From: an uncultured beta proteobacterium
GTDB lineage: Bacteria; Pseudomonadota; Gammaproteobacteria; Burkholderiales; SG8-39
Length of the DNA: 14,881 nt
Assembly (NCBI GenBank): GCA_902826155.1
Contig: CADEDU010000012.1
Coordinates: 1 to 14,881, forward strand
Direction of reading: 5' to 3'
This document shows, one piece after another, positions 1-7,670 of the stretch (position 1 is the first letter of the stretch; the number at the start of each line of letters is the position of its first letter). Made by a program: the position numbers and the translations under genes. The notes below the pieces were generated by a model. It made no database searches. It worked only from the letters and a program-made list of their open reading frames with translations, and was not told the origin of the DNA.

Positions 1-944
1 CGGACCACCAGGTCGACCTCGTCGACCGCGCGCACGCTTTCGCCACGGCGCAGGAACGTGCCGCCTTCGTAGACCTTGGTGAGGCGCGTGGCGGCGACGA
101 TCTCCTCGATCTCCACGCCCGTATCGGCCGGCGGCGGCGTGAGGCTCGGCACCGCTCCAACCAGCATCTTCGTGTAGGGATGCCGCGGCGCGCGCAACAC
201 CTCCAGCGGCGGACCTTGCTCGACCAGCACGCCCTTTTGCAACACCGCGACGCGATCGGCGATCTCGGCCACGACGCCGAAGTCGTGGGTGATGAACAGC
301 ACGCCGGTGTTGCGATCGCGCTGCAGCCGTCGGATGAGCTTGAGGATCTCGGCCTGCGTGGTCACGTCGAGCGCGGTGGTCGGCTCGTCGGCAATCAGCA
401 GCGCCGGTTTGAGGATCAGCGCCATGGCGATCATGATGCGCTGCCGCTGGCCGCCGGAGAGCTGATGCGGGTAGGAGGCGTAGATGCGCTCCGGATCAGG
501 CAGGCGTACCTGATCGAGCATTGCCAGCACGTGCGCTCGGCGCATCGTTGCATCGGCCGGCGCATGGTAGGCGAGCAGCTCGTCGAGCTGCCTGCCGCAG
601 GTCATCACCGGATTGAGCGCGGTCATCGGCTCCTGGAAGATCATCGCCATGCGCGTGCCGCGCAGCGCACGCAGCCGATCGTGCGGGGCGCCGAGCAGGC
701 TTTCGCCTTCCAGCCTGATCTCACCGCGCAGCACCGACACTTCGCGCGGCAGCAGGCCCATCACCGCCTGCGCGATCACCGATTTACCCGAACCCGATTC
801 CCCGAGCAGGCACATGACCTCGCCGCGCGCCACGTTGAGGTTCACATCGGTAACGGCATTGGCGCGATCGCTGCCCCCGGGCAGGGTGATCGTGAGCCCG
901 CGCAATTCAAGCGCGGGCGATTCCGCTTGATCGAGCTCGCTCAC
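1..944 (-). CDS. Peptide/nickel-type ABC transporter ATP-binding protein, probable tandem DppD-DppF fusion (3' end outside window)
   Basis: Cytoplasmic ATPase that would power the importer formed with the two permeases upstream. Read from a GTG at 944, 314 codons are visible and the frame stays open to the window edge. Residues 48-55 are a Walker A motif (GESGSGKS), 162-166 the ABC signature LSGGQ followed by RQR, 186-188 the DEP of Walker B, and H220 the switch histidine (FITHD). The segment ending in APRHPYTKMLVGAVPSL is the oligopeptide-ATPase tail typical of DppD/OppD. From about residue 283 a second nucleotide-binding domain begins (TRLTKVYEGGTF, then RAVDEV), so the full protein is probably a GsiA/YejF-like double ATPase of roughly 550-620 residues; that length is inferred. 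The GTG overlaps the stop of the HIT gene as GTGA, which suggests translational coupling. The transported substrate cannot be told from the sequence. Confidence 0.93.
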   Translation of the reverse strand, partial: MSELDQAESPALELRGLTITLPGGSDRANAVTDVNLNVARGEVMCLLGESGSGKSVIAQAVMGLLPREVSVLRGEIRLEGESLLGAPHDRLRALRGTRMAMIFQEPMTALNPVMTCGRQLDELLAYHAPADATMRRAHVLAMLDQVRLPDPERIYASYPHQLSGGQRQRIMIAMALILKPALLIADEPTTALDVTTQAEILKLIRRLQRDRNTGVLFITHDFGVVAEIADRVAVLQKGVLVEQGPPLEVLRAPRHPYTKMLVGAVPSLTPPPADTGVEIEEIVAATRLTKVYEGGTFLRRGESVRAVDEVDLVV

Positions 945-1354
945 GATTGCAGCGCGGCACGCAGTTGCTCGGCGTAACGCTCGAGCGCCTCGCGTGATGG
1001 TCGCTGCGCGGGCCAGGTAAGGGCCGCTCCGTCGTTCTCGTGGCGGGGCAGCACGTGCAGATGGAAATGCATCACCGTCTGCCAGCCGGGTGCTTCGTTG
1101 GCCTGCAGCAGCGTCATGCCGCCGGGGGCGAACGCCTTCTTAGCCGCGCGGGCGATGTGGGTGGCGGCGCGAAACACGGCCGCGGCCTGCGTATCGTCCA
1201 GGCCGTAGATGTTCTCCACGTGCGCGTTGGTGGCGACGATCGTGTGCCCGGGATTGACGTGGCCGATGTCCATAAAAGCGATCGTGTGCGCGTCCTCGTA
1301 CACCTTGCAGGCGGGGATGTCGCCCGCGACGATCTTGCAGAACACACAATCCAT
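941..1354 (-). CDS. HIT family (histidine triad) nucleotide-binding hydrolase
   Basis: A 137-residue protein of the HIT superfamily, whose members hydrolyse nucleotide phosphoramidates or dinucleoside polyphosphates (HinT/Ap4A-hydrolase type) in the cytoplasm. The N-terminus carries the zinc-type pair C3-x-x-C6 (MDCVFCKIVAGDIP). The early core is intact (AFMDIGHVNPGHTIV), and the catalytic triad is H96-F-H98-L-H100 followed by VLPRH. The length is normal for the family. The start is supported by GAGGAG (1361-1366 on the plus strand, read in reverse) six bases before the ATG. The gene lies between the DppC-like permease (71 bases upstream) and the ATPase, overlapping the latter by four bases, so it is very probably cotranscribed with a transporter. 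Which nucleotide it acts on, and whether it serves the transporter, is unknown. Confidence 0.94.
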   Translation of the reverse strand: MDCVFCKIVAGDIPACKVYEDAHTIAFMDIGHVNPGHTIVATNAHVENIYGLDDTQAAAVFRAATHIARAAKKAFAPGGMTLLQANEAPGWQTVMHFHLHVLPRHENDGAALTWPAQRPSREALERYAEQLRAALQS

Positions 1355-1425
1355 GTCTGTCTCCTCGGCTGTCGCTGCCGTGGGTTGTATTGCCGCGACG
1401 ATTCTTGCGGTGCTTGCAGCGACGG
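1355..1425 (-). other. Short gap between permease gene and HIT gene
   Basis: These 71 bases hold the HIT ribosome binding site. I see no hairpin followed by a T-run and no convincing promoter, so read-through from the permease gene into the HIT gene is expected. Confidence 0.5.
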
Positions 1426-2403
1426 TTATTGGCCGGTGCGCTTGGCAAAGCGCGGGTCGAGCGTGTCGCGCATGCCATCACCCATGATGTTTACCGCCAG
1501 CACCGTGAGCGCCAGGAACACGCCCGGAAAAAACACGTTGTGGGGGTACTGGGTGAACTGCACCCGACCCTCGGCCATGATGTTGCCCCAGGTGGGGATG
1601 TCGGTGGGCAGACCCACGCCCAGGAACGACAGAATCGCCTCCACCAGGATGGCCGAGGCACAGATGTAGGTGCCCTGCACGATGAGCGGCGCCAGGCAGT
1701 TGGGCAGGATGTGCCGGTACAGGATCTTGAGCGACGAGGTGCCCACCGAGATCGCCGCCTCGACGTAGGGCTCCTCACGGATCGACAGCACCAGCGACCG
1801 CACCAGTCGTGTCACCCGCGGGATCTCCGGAATGGCGATCGCGATGATCACCACTGCCAGGCTCGCCTTCCATAGCGCCACCAGTGCGATGGCGAGCAGG
1901 ATGCCGGGGATCGCCATTAGCCCGTCCATGACACGCATGACCAACCCGTCGAGCGCGCGGAAGTAACCCGAGAGCAGGCCCAGCACGACGCCGAGCGCCA
2001 GCGAGACGGCGGCGACGATGACGCCCACCGCCAGTGACACGCGCGAACCGTAGAGCACGCGGCTGTAGATGTCGCGCCCGAAGCTGTCGCTGCCCATCCA
2101 GAAGCGGTGCTCGAAGGTGTTGCCGTCGAGGTCGGTGAGTTCGGCCCGCTCGCCAGGCAGCAGATCGCGATTGACCGGGTCGAACAGGGTTGGATCGACC
2201 GTACCTGCGAACGGGGCGGCCAGCGCGATGAGCAGCAGCAGCGCCAGGGTGCCGCCGCCAAGCAGGATCGATGGATTGCGTCGCAGCCGCTGCCACAAGG
2301 TGGGCCGCACGACGAGCGGGACGTCGTCATCGACGACGGCGATGCCCTGCGGGGCCCCGAGCGGCGTGCTCATCGCTCGAAGCTCATCGGAGCCGCGTTG
2401 CAT
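1426..2403 (-). CDS. DppC-like ABC transporter permease
   Basis: Inner-membrane permease of the binding-protein-dependent peptide/nickel importer family, expected to pair with the DppB-like protein. Read from the ATG at 2403 it has 325 residues. There is a hydrophilic N-terminus, a first membrane segment near residues 48-65 (LLGGGTLALLLLIALAAPFA) and an extracytoplasmic stretch with the family motif WMGSDSFGRDIYSR (102-115). Several more membrane spans follow, with the EAA coupling loop around 211-232 (EPYVEAAISVGTSS) and the C-terminal FLGVGLPTDIPTWG (260-273). An alternative start is Met11 at 2373 (MSTPLGAPQG); neither has a clear Shine-Dalgarno sequence, so the start is uncertain. An intrinsic terminator lies only about 22 bases upstream of 2403, which is odd for the second permease gene of an operon. 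Confidence 0.93.
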   Translation of the reverse strand: MQRGSDELRAMSTPLGAPQGIAVVDDDVPLVVRPTLWQRLRRNPSILLGGGTLALLLLIALAAPFAGTVDPTLFDPVNRDLLPGERAELTDLDGNTFEHRFWMGSDSFGRDIYSRVLYGSRVSLAVGVIVAAVSLALGVVLGLLSGYFRALDGLVMRVMDGLMAIPGILLAIALVALWKASLAVVIIAIAIPEIPRVTRLVRSLVLSIREEPYVEAAISVGTSSLKILYRHILPNCLAPLIVQGTYICASAILVEAILSFLGVGLPTDIPTWGNIMAEGRVQFTQYPHNVFFPGVFLALTVLAVNIMGDGMRDTLDPRFAKRTGQ

Positions 2404-2424
2404 GGCACTGGAAAGCGCGCGCCC

Positions 2425-2458
2425 AAGAAAAAGCCTCCGAAGCGAAACCTTCGGAGGC
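2425..2458 (-). terminator. Intrinsic terminator (or attenuator) between the two permease genes
   Basis: Perfect 10-bp stem with a 6-base loop: arms at 2433-2442 (GCCTCCGAAG) and 2449-2458 (CTTCGGAGGC). Read on the minus strand it is followed directly by TTTTTCTT, the expected U-tract. The plus strand has no T-run after the hairpin, so it is one-directional. It lies 114 bases after the DppB-like stop and just before the DppC-like start, so it would reduce or condition expression of dppC, HIT and the ATPase. A second, weaker hairpin (arms 2464-2469 AGCTTC and 2482-2487 GAAGCT) is immediately upstream in the transcript. Confidence 0.8.
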
Positions 2459-2572
2459 CCAGGAGCTTCCCGTGAAGAGGAGAAGCTGATCGCGCATCGA
2501 TAGTAGTCATGCGAGTGCGTGTCGGCCAGGTCTTACGTCACTTGTTCGGGCAGCTCGTGTCAACCGCGCCAC

Positions 2573-3514
2573 TCAGTAGCGGATGCGCGGATCGAAAAGC
2601 AGATAGGAAAGGTCAACTAACAGATTGATCAGCACGTACGCAACCGAGAAGAACAGGATGACACCCTGGATCGTGGGGAAATCGCGCGCCAGCACCGCAT
2701 CGACTGTCAGGCGGCCCAGTCCGGGAATCGAATAGACGCTCTCGGTCACCACGACACCACCGATGAGCAGCGCGATGCCGATGCCGATGACCGTGGCGAT
2801 CGGCACCGCCGCGTTGCGCAGCGCATGACGCACCACGACGCGGCTCTCGGGCAGCCCCTTGGCGCGCGCGGTCCGCACGTAATCCTCGGTGAGCGTCTCC
2901 GACACCGCGGCGCGCGTCACGCGAGCAATGAGCGCGATGTAGATCACCGACAGCGTGATCGCCGGCAGGATGAGGTGGTGCAGAAACCGGCCGAAGCCAT
3001 CCTTCAGCGGCACGTAGCCCTGCACCGGAAACCAGCCGAGCTTCACCGAGAACACGTAGATCAGGATGTAACCCAGCACGAACACCGGGATCGAGAAGCC
3101 GAGTACCGAGAATCCCATCAGCGCGCGATCGAGCCAGCCGCCATGGCGCCACGCGGCGAGCACGCCGAGCGGGACTGCGACGCCGACCGCGATCAGGATC
3201 GTCAGCGTGGCCAGTGCAACGGTCGGCTCCAGGCGCTGGCCGATCAGCTCGGTTACGGTCATCTTGAAATAGAACGACTCGCCGAGCCGTCCACGCAGCA
3301 TGTCGAACAGCCAGCTGCCGAACTGCAGTACCAGTGGCCGGTCCAGCCCGAGATGCGTTCTGATCCTGGCGATCTGTTCGGGCGTGGCGTTGTCGCCCGC
3401 CATGATCGCGGCCGGATCGCCCGGCGTCAGGCGCAGGATCAGAAACACCACCACCGCCACGATCAACAGCACCGGGACGGTCGCGGCGATGCGCTTGAGC
3501 AGGAAAGCCAGCAT
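2573..3514 (-). CDS. DppB-like ABC transporter permease
   Basis: Inner-membrane permease of the peptide/nickel importer family, 313 residues, the usual size. The N-terminal membrane segment (about 9-27, IAATVPVLLIVAVVVFLIL) is followed by the family hallmark RLTPGDPAA (28-36) and a periplasmic region with LGLDRPLVLQF. Central spans run about 98-122, 133-157 and 180-200. The EAA coupling loop is at 211-230 (DYVRTARAKGLPESRVVVRH) and contacts the ATPase. The C-terminus ends in LLFDPRIRY, as in DppB/GsiC relatives. The ATG at 3514 gives the canonical start MLAFLLKRIA, though no strong ribosome binding site precedes it. It is the first gene of the transporter unit; no binding-protein gene precedes it. 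A stem-loop terminator follows before the next permease. Confidence 0.94.
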   Translation of the reverse strand: MLAFLLKRIAATVPVLLIVAVVVFLILRLTPGDPAAIMAGDNATPEQIARIRTHLGLDRPLVLQFGSWLFDMLRGRLGESFYFKMTVTELIGQRLEPTVALATLTILIAVGVAVPLGVLAAWRHGGWLDRALMGFSVLGFSIPVFVLGYILIYVFSVKLGWFPVQGYVPLKDGFGRFLHHLILPAITLSVIYIALIARVTRAAVSETLTEDYVRTARAKGLPESRVVVRHALRNAAVPIATVIGIGIALLIGGVVVTESVYSIPGLGRLTVDAVLARDFPTIQGVILFFSVAYVLINLLVDLSYLLFDPRIRY

Positions 3515-3891
3515 GGTGGGATCGACTGGGTGAGGCGATCGAAATGGGCGACCGTCGTGAGGGGTCTCGTCCGCAGGGCGCGCAGATTAGCGCAGATCGC
3601 GCAGACGGCCGATCCGAGCAGGCCGCCGGTGGTGGACGCGAACGCGAGCGGTCAGGCGCGTCGTACCTGTAACGATTCGTCCACCGACCGAAGGAGTCTC
3701 GGGGCGAGCACCTCTGCTCGAGCGACGGCGAGCCGATCGCCCCGAAGAACCGATAATCGCGCCCGATCGATCGCCATCGCGCCTGGAAGCCACATGCCCA
3801 TTCTTCGCAGCCCCCTCGTCATGGATGCCGGCATTATGGCGCGCGCGCCGCGCTACGTTGCGTGCGATGGCCGGGCGGCGGCGCGCGTTTC
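3515..3891. other. Divergent intergenic region between permease gene and phrB
   Basis: About 377 bases without a supported gene, lying between divergently transcribed genes, so it should contain promoters for both. Short open frames here lack family features or a ribosome binding site. A GATAAT at 3752-3757 resembles a plus-strand -10 element, but I see no matching -35 element, so no promoter is called. I see no clear operator or terminator. Confidence 0.5.
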
Positions 3892-5337
3892 ATGATCGCT
3901 GTATCCGAGCCACGCGCCGACGCGGCCCTGGTGTGGTTTCGCCGCGATCTGCGCGTGGTCGATCACAGCGCCCTTGCTCAGGCGTTGCGTGCCCACGCGC
4001 AGGTGTACTGCGCCTTCGTGCTCGACGCGGATATTCTCGGCAGGATCCGCGGCAACGCGATGCGGCGCGTGGCCTTCCTGCACGCATCGCTCGTCGAACT
4101 GGACGCGAACCTGCGCGAGCGTGGCGGCGGTCTGCTCGTTGCGCAGGGGCAGGCGCACGAAGCCATCGGCCGCCTGGCGCGTGCACTGGGCGTGACGACG
4201 GTCTACGCCAATCGCGACTACGAACCGGGGGCGATCGCACGCGATCAGAAGGTGGCGGCCGGATTGCGGGAGATCGGCGTCGCTCTCATCACGCACAAGG
4301 ATCAGGTCGTATTCGAGCGCGACGAGGTGCTGACCCAGCAGCGCACGCCGTTCTCGGTGTTCACGCCGTACAAGCGCGCCTGGCTTGCCAGGCTGCGCGA
4401 CGACGATCTGCGTGGGCATGAGGTGGATCGCTTTGCCGCGCGGCTGGCTGCGGTCCCGCCGTTGCAATTGCCTGGGCTCGATGAGCTGGGGCTGGAGGCG
4501 CATCACGCACTGCCAAGCGGCGTTGTCGCGGGTGCGCAGGGCGCGAAGCGACTGCTCGCGGATTTTGCGCGGCGCATCGACGAATACCACGCGCGGCGCG
4601 ACTTCCCGGCAGTGAAGGGTCCCTCGTATCTCTCGGTGCACCTGCGCTTCGGCACGCTGTCGATTCGCGAGGCGGCGCGGCTGGCGCGTGGCCGATCGAG
4701 CGAGGGCGCGAGCACGTGGCTGTCGGAGCTGATCTGGCGCGAGTTCTACTTCATGATCCTCGCGCACCATCCGCGCGTGATCGACCACGCCTTTCGCCCC
4801 GAGTACGACGCGATTCGCTGGGACGATGACGAGCAGAGCTTCGCCGCCTGGTGCGAGGGGCGCACCGGCTACCCGATCGTCGACGCGGCGATGCGCCAGA
4901 TGAACCAGACCGGCTACATGCACAACCGGCTGCGCATGATCGTCGCGTCGTTTCTCACCAAGGATCTGGGCATCGACTGGCGCGCGGGCGAACGCTATTT
5001 CGCCGAGCAGCTCATCGACTACGAACTGGCGGCCAACAACGGCGGCTGGCAATGGGCAGCATCGACCGGCTGCGATGCGCAGCCGTACTTTCGGATCTTC
5101 AATCCGGTTACGCAGTCGCAGCGGTTCGATCCGCAGGGCAAGTTCATTCGCCGCTACGTGCCGGAACTGGCCAAGGTGCCCGACAAGCACATCCACGCAC
5201 CCTGGATGCTGCCCCCGGTCGATCAGGCCGCGCTCGACTGCACGATCGGCCGCGACTACCCCGCGCCGGTGGTCGATCACGCGCAGGCACGGGAACGCAC
5301 ACTGCAACGCTTCGGCAAGGTCCGGCGCAGCGAGTAG
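3892..5337 (+). CDS. phrB: Deoxyribodipyrimidine photolyase (class I CPD photolyase)
   Basis: Flavoenzyme that uses blue/near-UV light to split cyclobutane pyrimidine dimers in DNA. With the ATG at 3892 it has 481 residues, close to E. coli PhrB. The N-terminal antenna-binding domain starts ALVWFRRDLRVVDH. The C-terminal FAD domain contains HLRFGTLSIRE, the block GYPIVDAAMRQMNQTGYMHN, DLGIDWRAGERYF, and NNGGWQWAASTGCDAQ followed by PYFRIFNPVTQSQRFD. The electron-transfer tryptophan triad is complete: W310, W363 and W386, with the same spacings (53 and 23) as W306-W359-W382 of E. coli. A GTG at 3862 would add ten residues, but the protein then no longer begins like its family and has no better ribosome binding site. 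It stands alone on the plus strand and converges with the flavin oxidoreductase gene 19 bases away. 6-4 photolyase or cryptochrome is less likely given the close match to PhrB blocks. Confidence 0.96.
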   Translation: MIAVSEPRADAALVWFRRDLRVVDHSALAQALRAHAQVYCAFVLDADILGRIRGNAMRRVAFLHASLVELDANLRERGGGLLVAQGQAHEAIGRLARALGVTTVYANRDYEPGAIARDQKVAAGLREIGVALITHKDQVVFERDEVLTQQRTPFSVFTPYKRAWLARLRDDDLRGHEVDRFAARLAAVPPLQLPGLDELGLEAHHALPSGVVAGAQGAKRLLADFARRIDEYHARRDFPAVKGPSYLSVHLRFGTLSIREAARLARGRSSEGASTWLSELIWREFYFMILAHHPRVIDHAFRPEYDAIRWDDDEQSFAAWCEGRTGYPIVDAAMRQMNQTGYMHNRLRMIVASFLTKDLGIDWRAGERYFAEQLIDYELAANNGGWQWAASTGCDAQPYFRIFNPVTQSQRFDPQGKFIRRYVPELAKVPDKHIHAPWMLPPVDQAALDCTIGRDYPAPVVDHAQARERTLQRFGKVRRSE

Positions 5338-5356
5338 ACGTTTGCGCGTGCCCGCC

Positions 5357-7333
5357 TCAGCGCTGCAGTGCCATCAAGCGATTGAAGACCTTCTTGATTG
5401 TCGGTGTGACGCGAGTGCGGTTGTAGGCGTCACCGCATTGCCGGATCGCCTCGGCGAGTGTCGGATACGGATGGATCATGTTGGCCAGACGTCCTAGCCC
5501 GACGCCGGCCTGCATTGCGACCGTGATCTCGCTGATCATGTCGCCTGCGTGCGGGCCGACGATCGTCGCACCGAGGATCGTGTCGGTACCTTTCTTCACA
5601 TGGACTTTCACGAAGCCCTCGGTCTCGCCTTCGAGAATCGCGCGATCGACGTCGTGAAAGTGCCGTGAGTAGGTGGCGTGTTCGATGCCGCGTTCGCGCA
5701 GATCGCTTTCGTAAAGCCCCACGTGCGCGACTTCCGGATCGGTGAATGTCGCCCAGGGCACCAGCAGCTTCGAATACTGGTCGCGCCCCAGGAACAGCGC
5801 GTTGCGGATCACCAGCCGCGCCATGAAGTCCGCCATATGCGTGAACTGGTAGCGGCTCGCCACGTCGCCGACCGCGAAGATGTTCGGATTGCTCGTCTGC
5901 AGTCGGTCGTTGACGGTGACACCGTCGCGGGGGTCGAAGTCGACGCCGGCCATCCCCAGGCCGAGATCGAGCACCGCGGGCTTGCGGCCGGTTGCGATCA
6001 GCAGCGCATCGCATTTGACCGTGCGTTCGCCGTCTGCGGTCTGCACGACGATGTGGATCGGCGTCTGGCCGCGACCGCGCTCGATTCGCGTGTATGTCGA
6101 GCAGCCCTGGAACTTCACGCCCTCGCGCTGCATCGCGTCGATGACGATCCGGGCTGCTTCCGGATCTTCTTTCGGTAGCGCCTGGCCGCGACAGAACACC
6201 GTCACCGCTGCGCCGAAGCGACGGAAGGCCTGCGCCAGCTCCATGCCGATCGGTCCGGCGCCGATCACCGCCAGGTGACGCGGCAACTCGGTGAGATTGA
6301 AGATCGTCGCGTTGGTGAGATAGGGCACCTGCTTCAACCCGGGGATCGCCGGGATCGCGGCGGTTCCACCGGTTGCGATGATCGCCTTGGCGAACCGCAG
6401 TGTCTTGCCATTGATTTCTACCGTGTCGCGGCCGGTGAATCGTGCCCGACCCTGAAACACGTCGACGCCCAGGCCGGCATAGCGCTGCGCCGAATCGTTG
6501 GGTGCAATCTGCGCGCGCAGCCGGCGCATGCGTTCCATCACGGCGGCGAAGTCGACGCTCACGTTGTCGACGCGCACGCCGTAGGCGGCGCCATTGCGTG
6601 CGGTGTGGGCGACGTGCGCGCAGCGCAGCAGCGCTTTGGAGGGTACGCAGCCGACGTTGAGGCAATCGCCGCCGAGCAGATGCGATTCGATCAGCGCGAC
6701 GTGCGCCCCCAATCCGGCGGCAGCCGCCGAAGAGACCAGCCCGCCGGCGCCGGCGCCGATCACCACGAGGTTGTAGCGCGGCTTCGGAGTCGGGTCATGC
6801 CAGGCGCGCGGATGCACGTTGTCCAGCAGTTTGACGTTGTGCGCATCGAGCGGACTCACGCCGATCGTCTCCAGCTCGTCCTGCGCGAACTCGCCCAGAT
6901 TCGGATCGCGCTCAGGGATCCGCGGCTGCAGGTCGTCGTCATCGCCGCCATTGGTGAAAGGAGCGAGAAAGTCCGCCCAGCTCACCGTGCTGCCGTCAGG
7001 CTTGCGTGTGGCCTTGCCGTGATCGGCGTCGGCGCGGAAACGATAGAACAGGAACTCGTTCTTGAACGGGTGTTCGTTGAGCACATGGCTGAACGCGCCG
7101 GCCTGCAACAGCAGATTGCCCAGTCGCACCGCGTCGTGCTCGTCGATCGCGAACCCGCGCTCGATCATGCGCTGCACCGCCTCGGCACCGACGAAGCACT
7201 TCGGATACTTCTTGGGCGGTAGTCCGTAGCGTCGGTCGCGCACATCGAAGATCGACCGCAGCTGGGTCGCGAGATCATCGAGATCGTTGTCGGCCAGACT
7301 CGCCTGATCCTGCACTGTCTTCGCTCGTGCCAT
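5357..7333 (-). CDS. DEP domain-pyridine nucleotide-disulfide oxidoreductase fusion (MerA-like flavoprotein)
   Basis: A 658-residue FAD enzyme with an extra N-terminal domain. Residues about 20-98 match a DEP domain (KCFVGAEAVQRMIERGFA, LLLQAGAFSHVLNEHPFK, FLFYRF). A linker rich in Asp and Pro follows (about 100-180). The rest is a class I flavin disulfide reductase: FAD-binding GAGAGG near 193-198, redox-active disulfide C224-LNVG-C229 followed by VPSK, NAD(P)H-binding GAGPIGMELA from 358, the second FAD contact NIFAVGD ending at 490, and a C-terminal dimerisation domain with HPYPTLAE at 621-628 supplying the catalytic His/Glu. It resembles mercuric reductase most in overall pattern but has neither the N-terminal heavy-metal domain nor the C-terminal Cys-Cys pair, so mercury reduction is not supported. 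The ATG at 7333 is chosen because AAGGA lies seven bases upstream; the ATG at 7393 has no such site. The electron acceptor is unknown. Confidence 0.93.
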   Translation of the reverse strand: MARAKTVQDQASLADNDLDDLATQLRSIFDVRDRRYGLPPKKYPKCFVGAEAVQRMIERGFAIDEHDAVRLGNLLLQAGAFSHVLNEHPFKNEFLFYRFRADADHGKATRKPDGSTVSWADFLAPFTNGGDDDDLQPRIPERDPNLGEFAQDELETIGVSPLDAHNVKLLDNVHPRAWHDPTPKPRYNLVVIGAGAGGLVSSAAAAGLGAHVALIESHLLGGDCLNVGCVPSKALLRCAHVAHTARNGAAYGVRVDNVSVDFAAVMERMRRLRAQIAPNDSAQRYAGLGVDVFQGRARFTGRDTVEINGKTLRFAKAIIATGGTAAIPAIPGLKQVPYLTNATIFNLTELPRHLAVIGAGPIGMELAQAFRRFGAAVTVFCRGQALPKEDPEAARIVIDAMQREGVKFQGCSTYTRIERGRGQTPIHIVVQTADGERTVKCDALLIATGRKPAVLDLGLGMAGVDFDPRDGVTVNDRLQTSNPNIFAVGDVASRYQFTHMADFMARLVIRNALFLGRDQYSKLLVPWATFTDPEVAHVGLYESDLRERGIEHATYSRHFHDVDRAILEGETEGFVKVHVKKGTDTILGATIVGPHAGDMISEITVAMQAGVGLGRLANMIHPYPTLAEAIRQCGDAYNRTRVTPTIKKVFNRLMALQR

Positions 7334-7340
7334 CACGCAT

Positions 7341-7345
7341 TCCTT
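7341..7345 (-). promoter_or_regulatory. Ribosome binding site fixing the oxidoreductase start
   Basis: AAGGA on the minus strand, seven bases before the ATG at 7333. It favours this start over an in-frame ATG 60 bases upstream. Confidence 0.75.
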
Positions 7346-7658
7346 TGAAGGCAAACAAACACGGGTTGTCGCGCACGATAGCGCGTGTCGCACGTCACGG
7401 CGTTCGCATCAACACGTACCGAAGGGCCATGGCGTATTTCCTGCCCGCGCCGCGAATCCATGGCGGTGTCGCTGCAAAGTGATCAAGTGCCCTTGGCCGG
7501 CGGGATCGCTTGAGCGCACGATCGGACTCGATTTCAAAAACAACTACGACGCTGCGCTGACTCCCTTGGCCGCTCTGAGTCGACGCGCGAACTGCGCGCG
7601 GAGCCAAGCCCGCTGATGCGGACTCACCTTCGCCCGAGAACGGCTTTGGCCCTTTCAT
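7346..7658. other. Divergent intergenic region between oxidoreductase and small exported protein
   Basis: About 310 bases between divergent genes. It must hold promoters for both, but I cannot place a convincing -35/-10 pair. A small palindrome (CGCGC-gaact-GCGCG) lies near 7585-7600. Open frames on the minus strand here lack a ribosome binding site and any family feature. Confidence 0.4.
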
Positions 7659-7662
7659 GAGG
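7659..7662 (+). promoter_or_regulatory. Ribosome binding site of the small exported protein
   Basis: GAGG eight bases before the ATG at 7671. It argues against the in-frame GTG at 7662, which would use part of the site as its codon. Confidence 0.65.
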
Positions 7663-7670
7663 TGAGCAAG

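Noticed and set aside
180..977. 265-codon open frame on the plus strand
   Set aside because: It lies antisense to the ABC ATPase, is rich in His, Arg and Gln and shows no family motif; the opposite frame has complete Walker and signature motifs.
2825..3895. 356-codon open frame on the plus strand
   Set aside because: It is antisense to the DppB-like permease, with low-complexity His/Arg/Gln composition typical of shadows in GC-rich genes.
3853..5307. 484-codon open frame on the minus strand
   Set aside because: It is fully antisense to phrB, whose frame has all photolyase blocks; the reverse frame has no recognisable domain.
5430..6665. 411-codon minus-strand frame
   Set aside because: It is in a different frame of the flavin oxidoreductase and very Arg-rich; it does not resemble a protein family.
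5357..7333. Annotation as mercuric reductase (merA)
   Set aside because: The heavy-metal-binding N-terminal domain and the C-terminal cysteine pair needed for Hg(II) reduction are absent, and no other mer gene is nearby.
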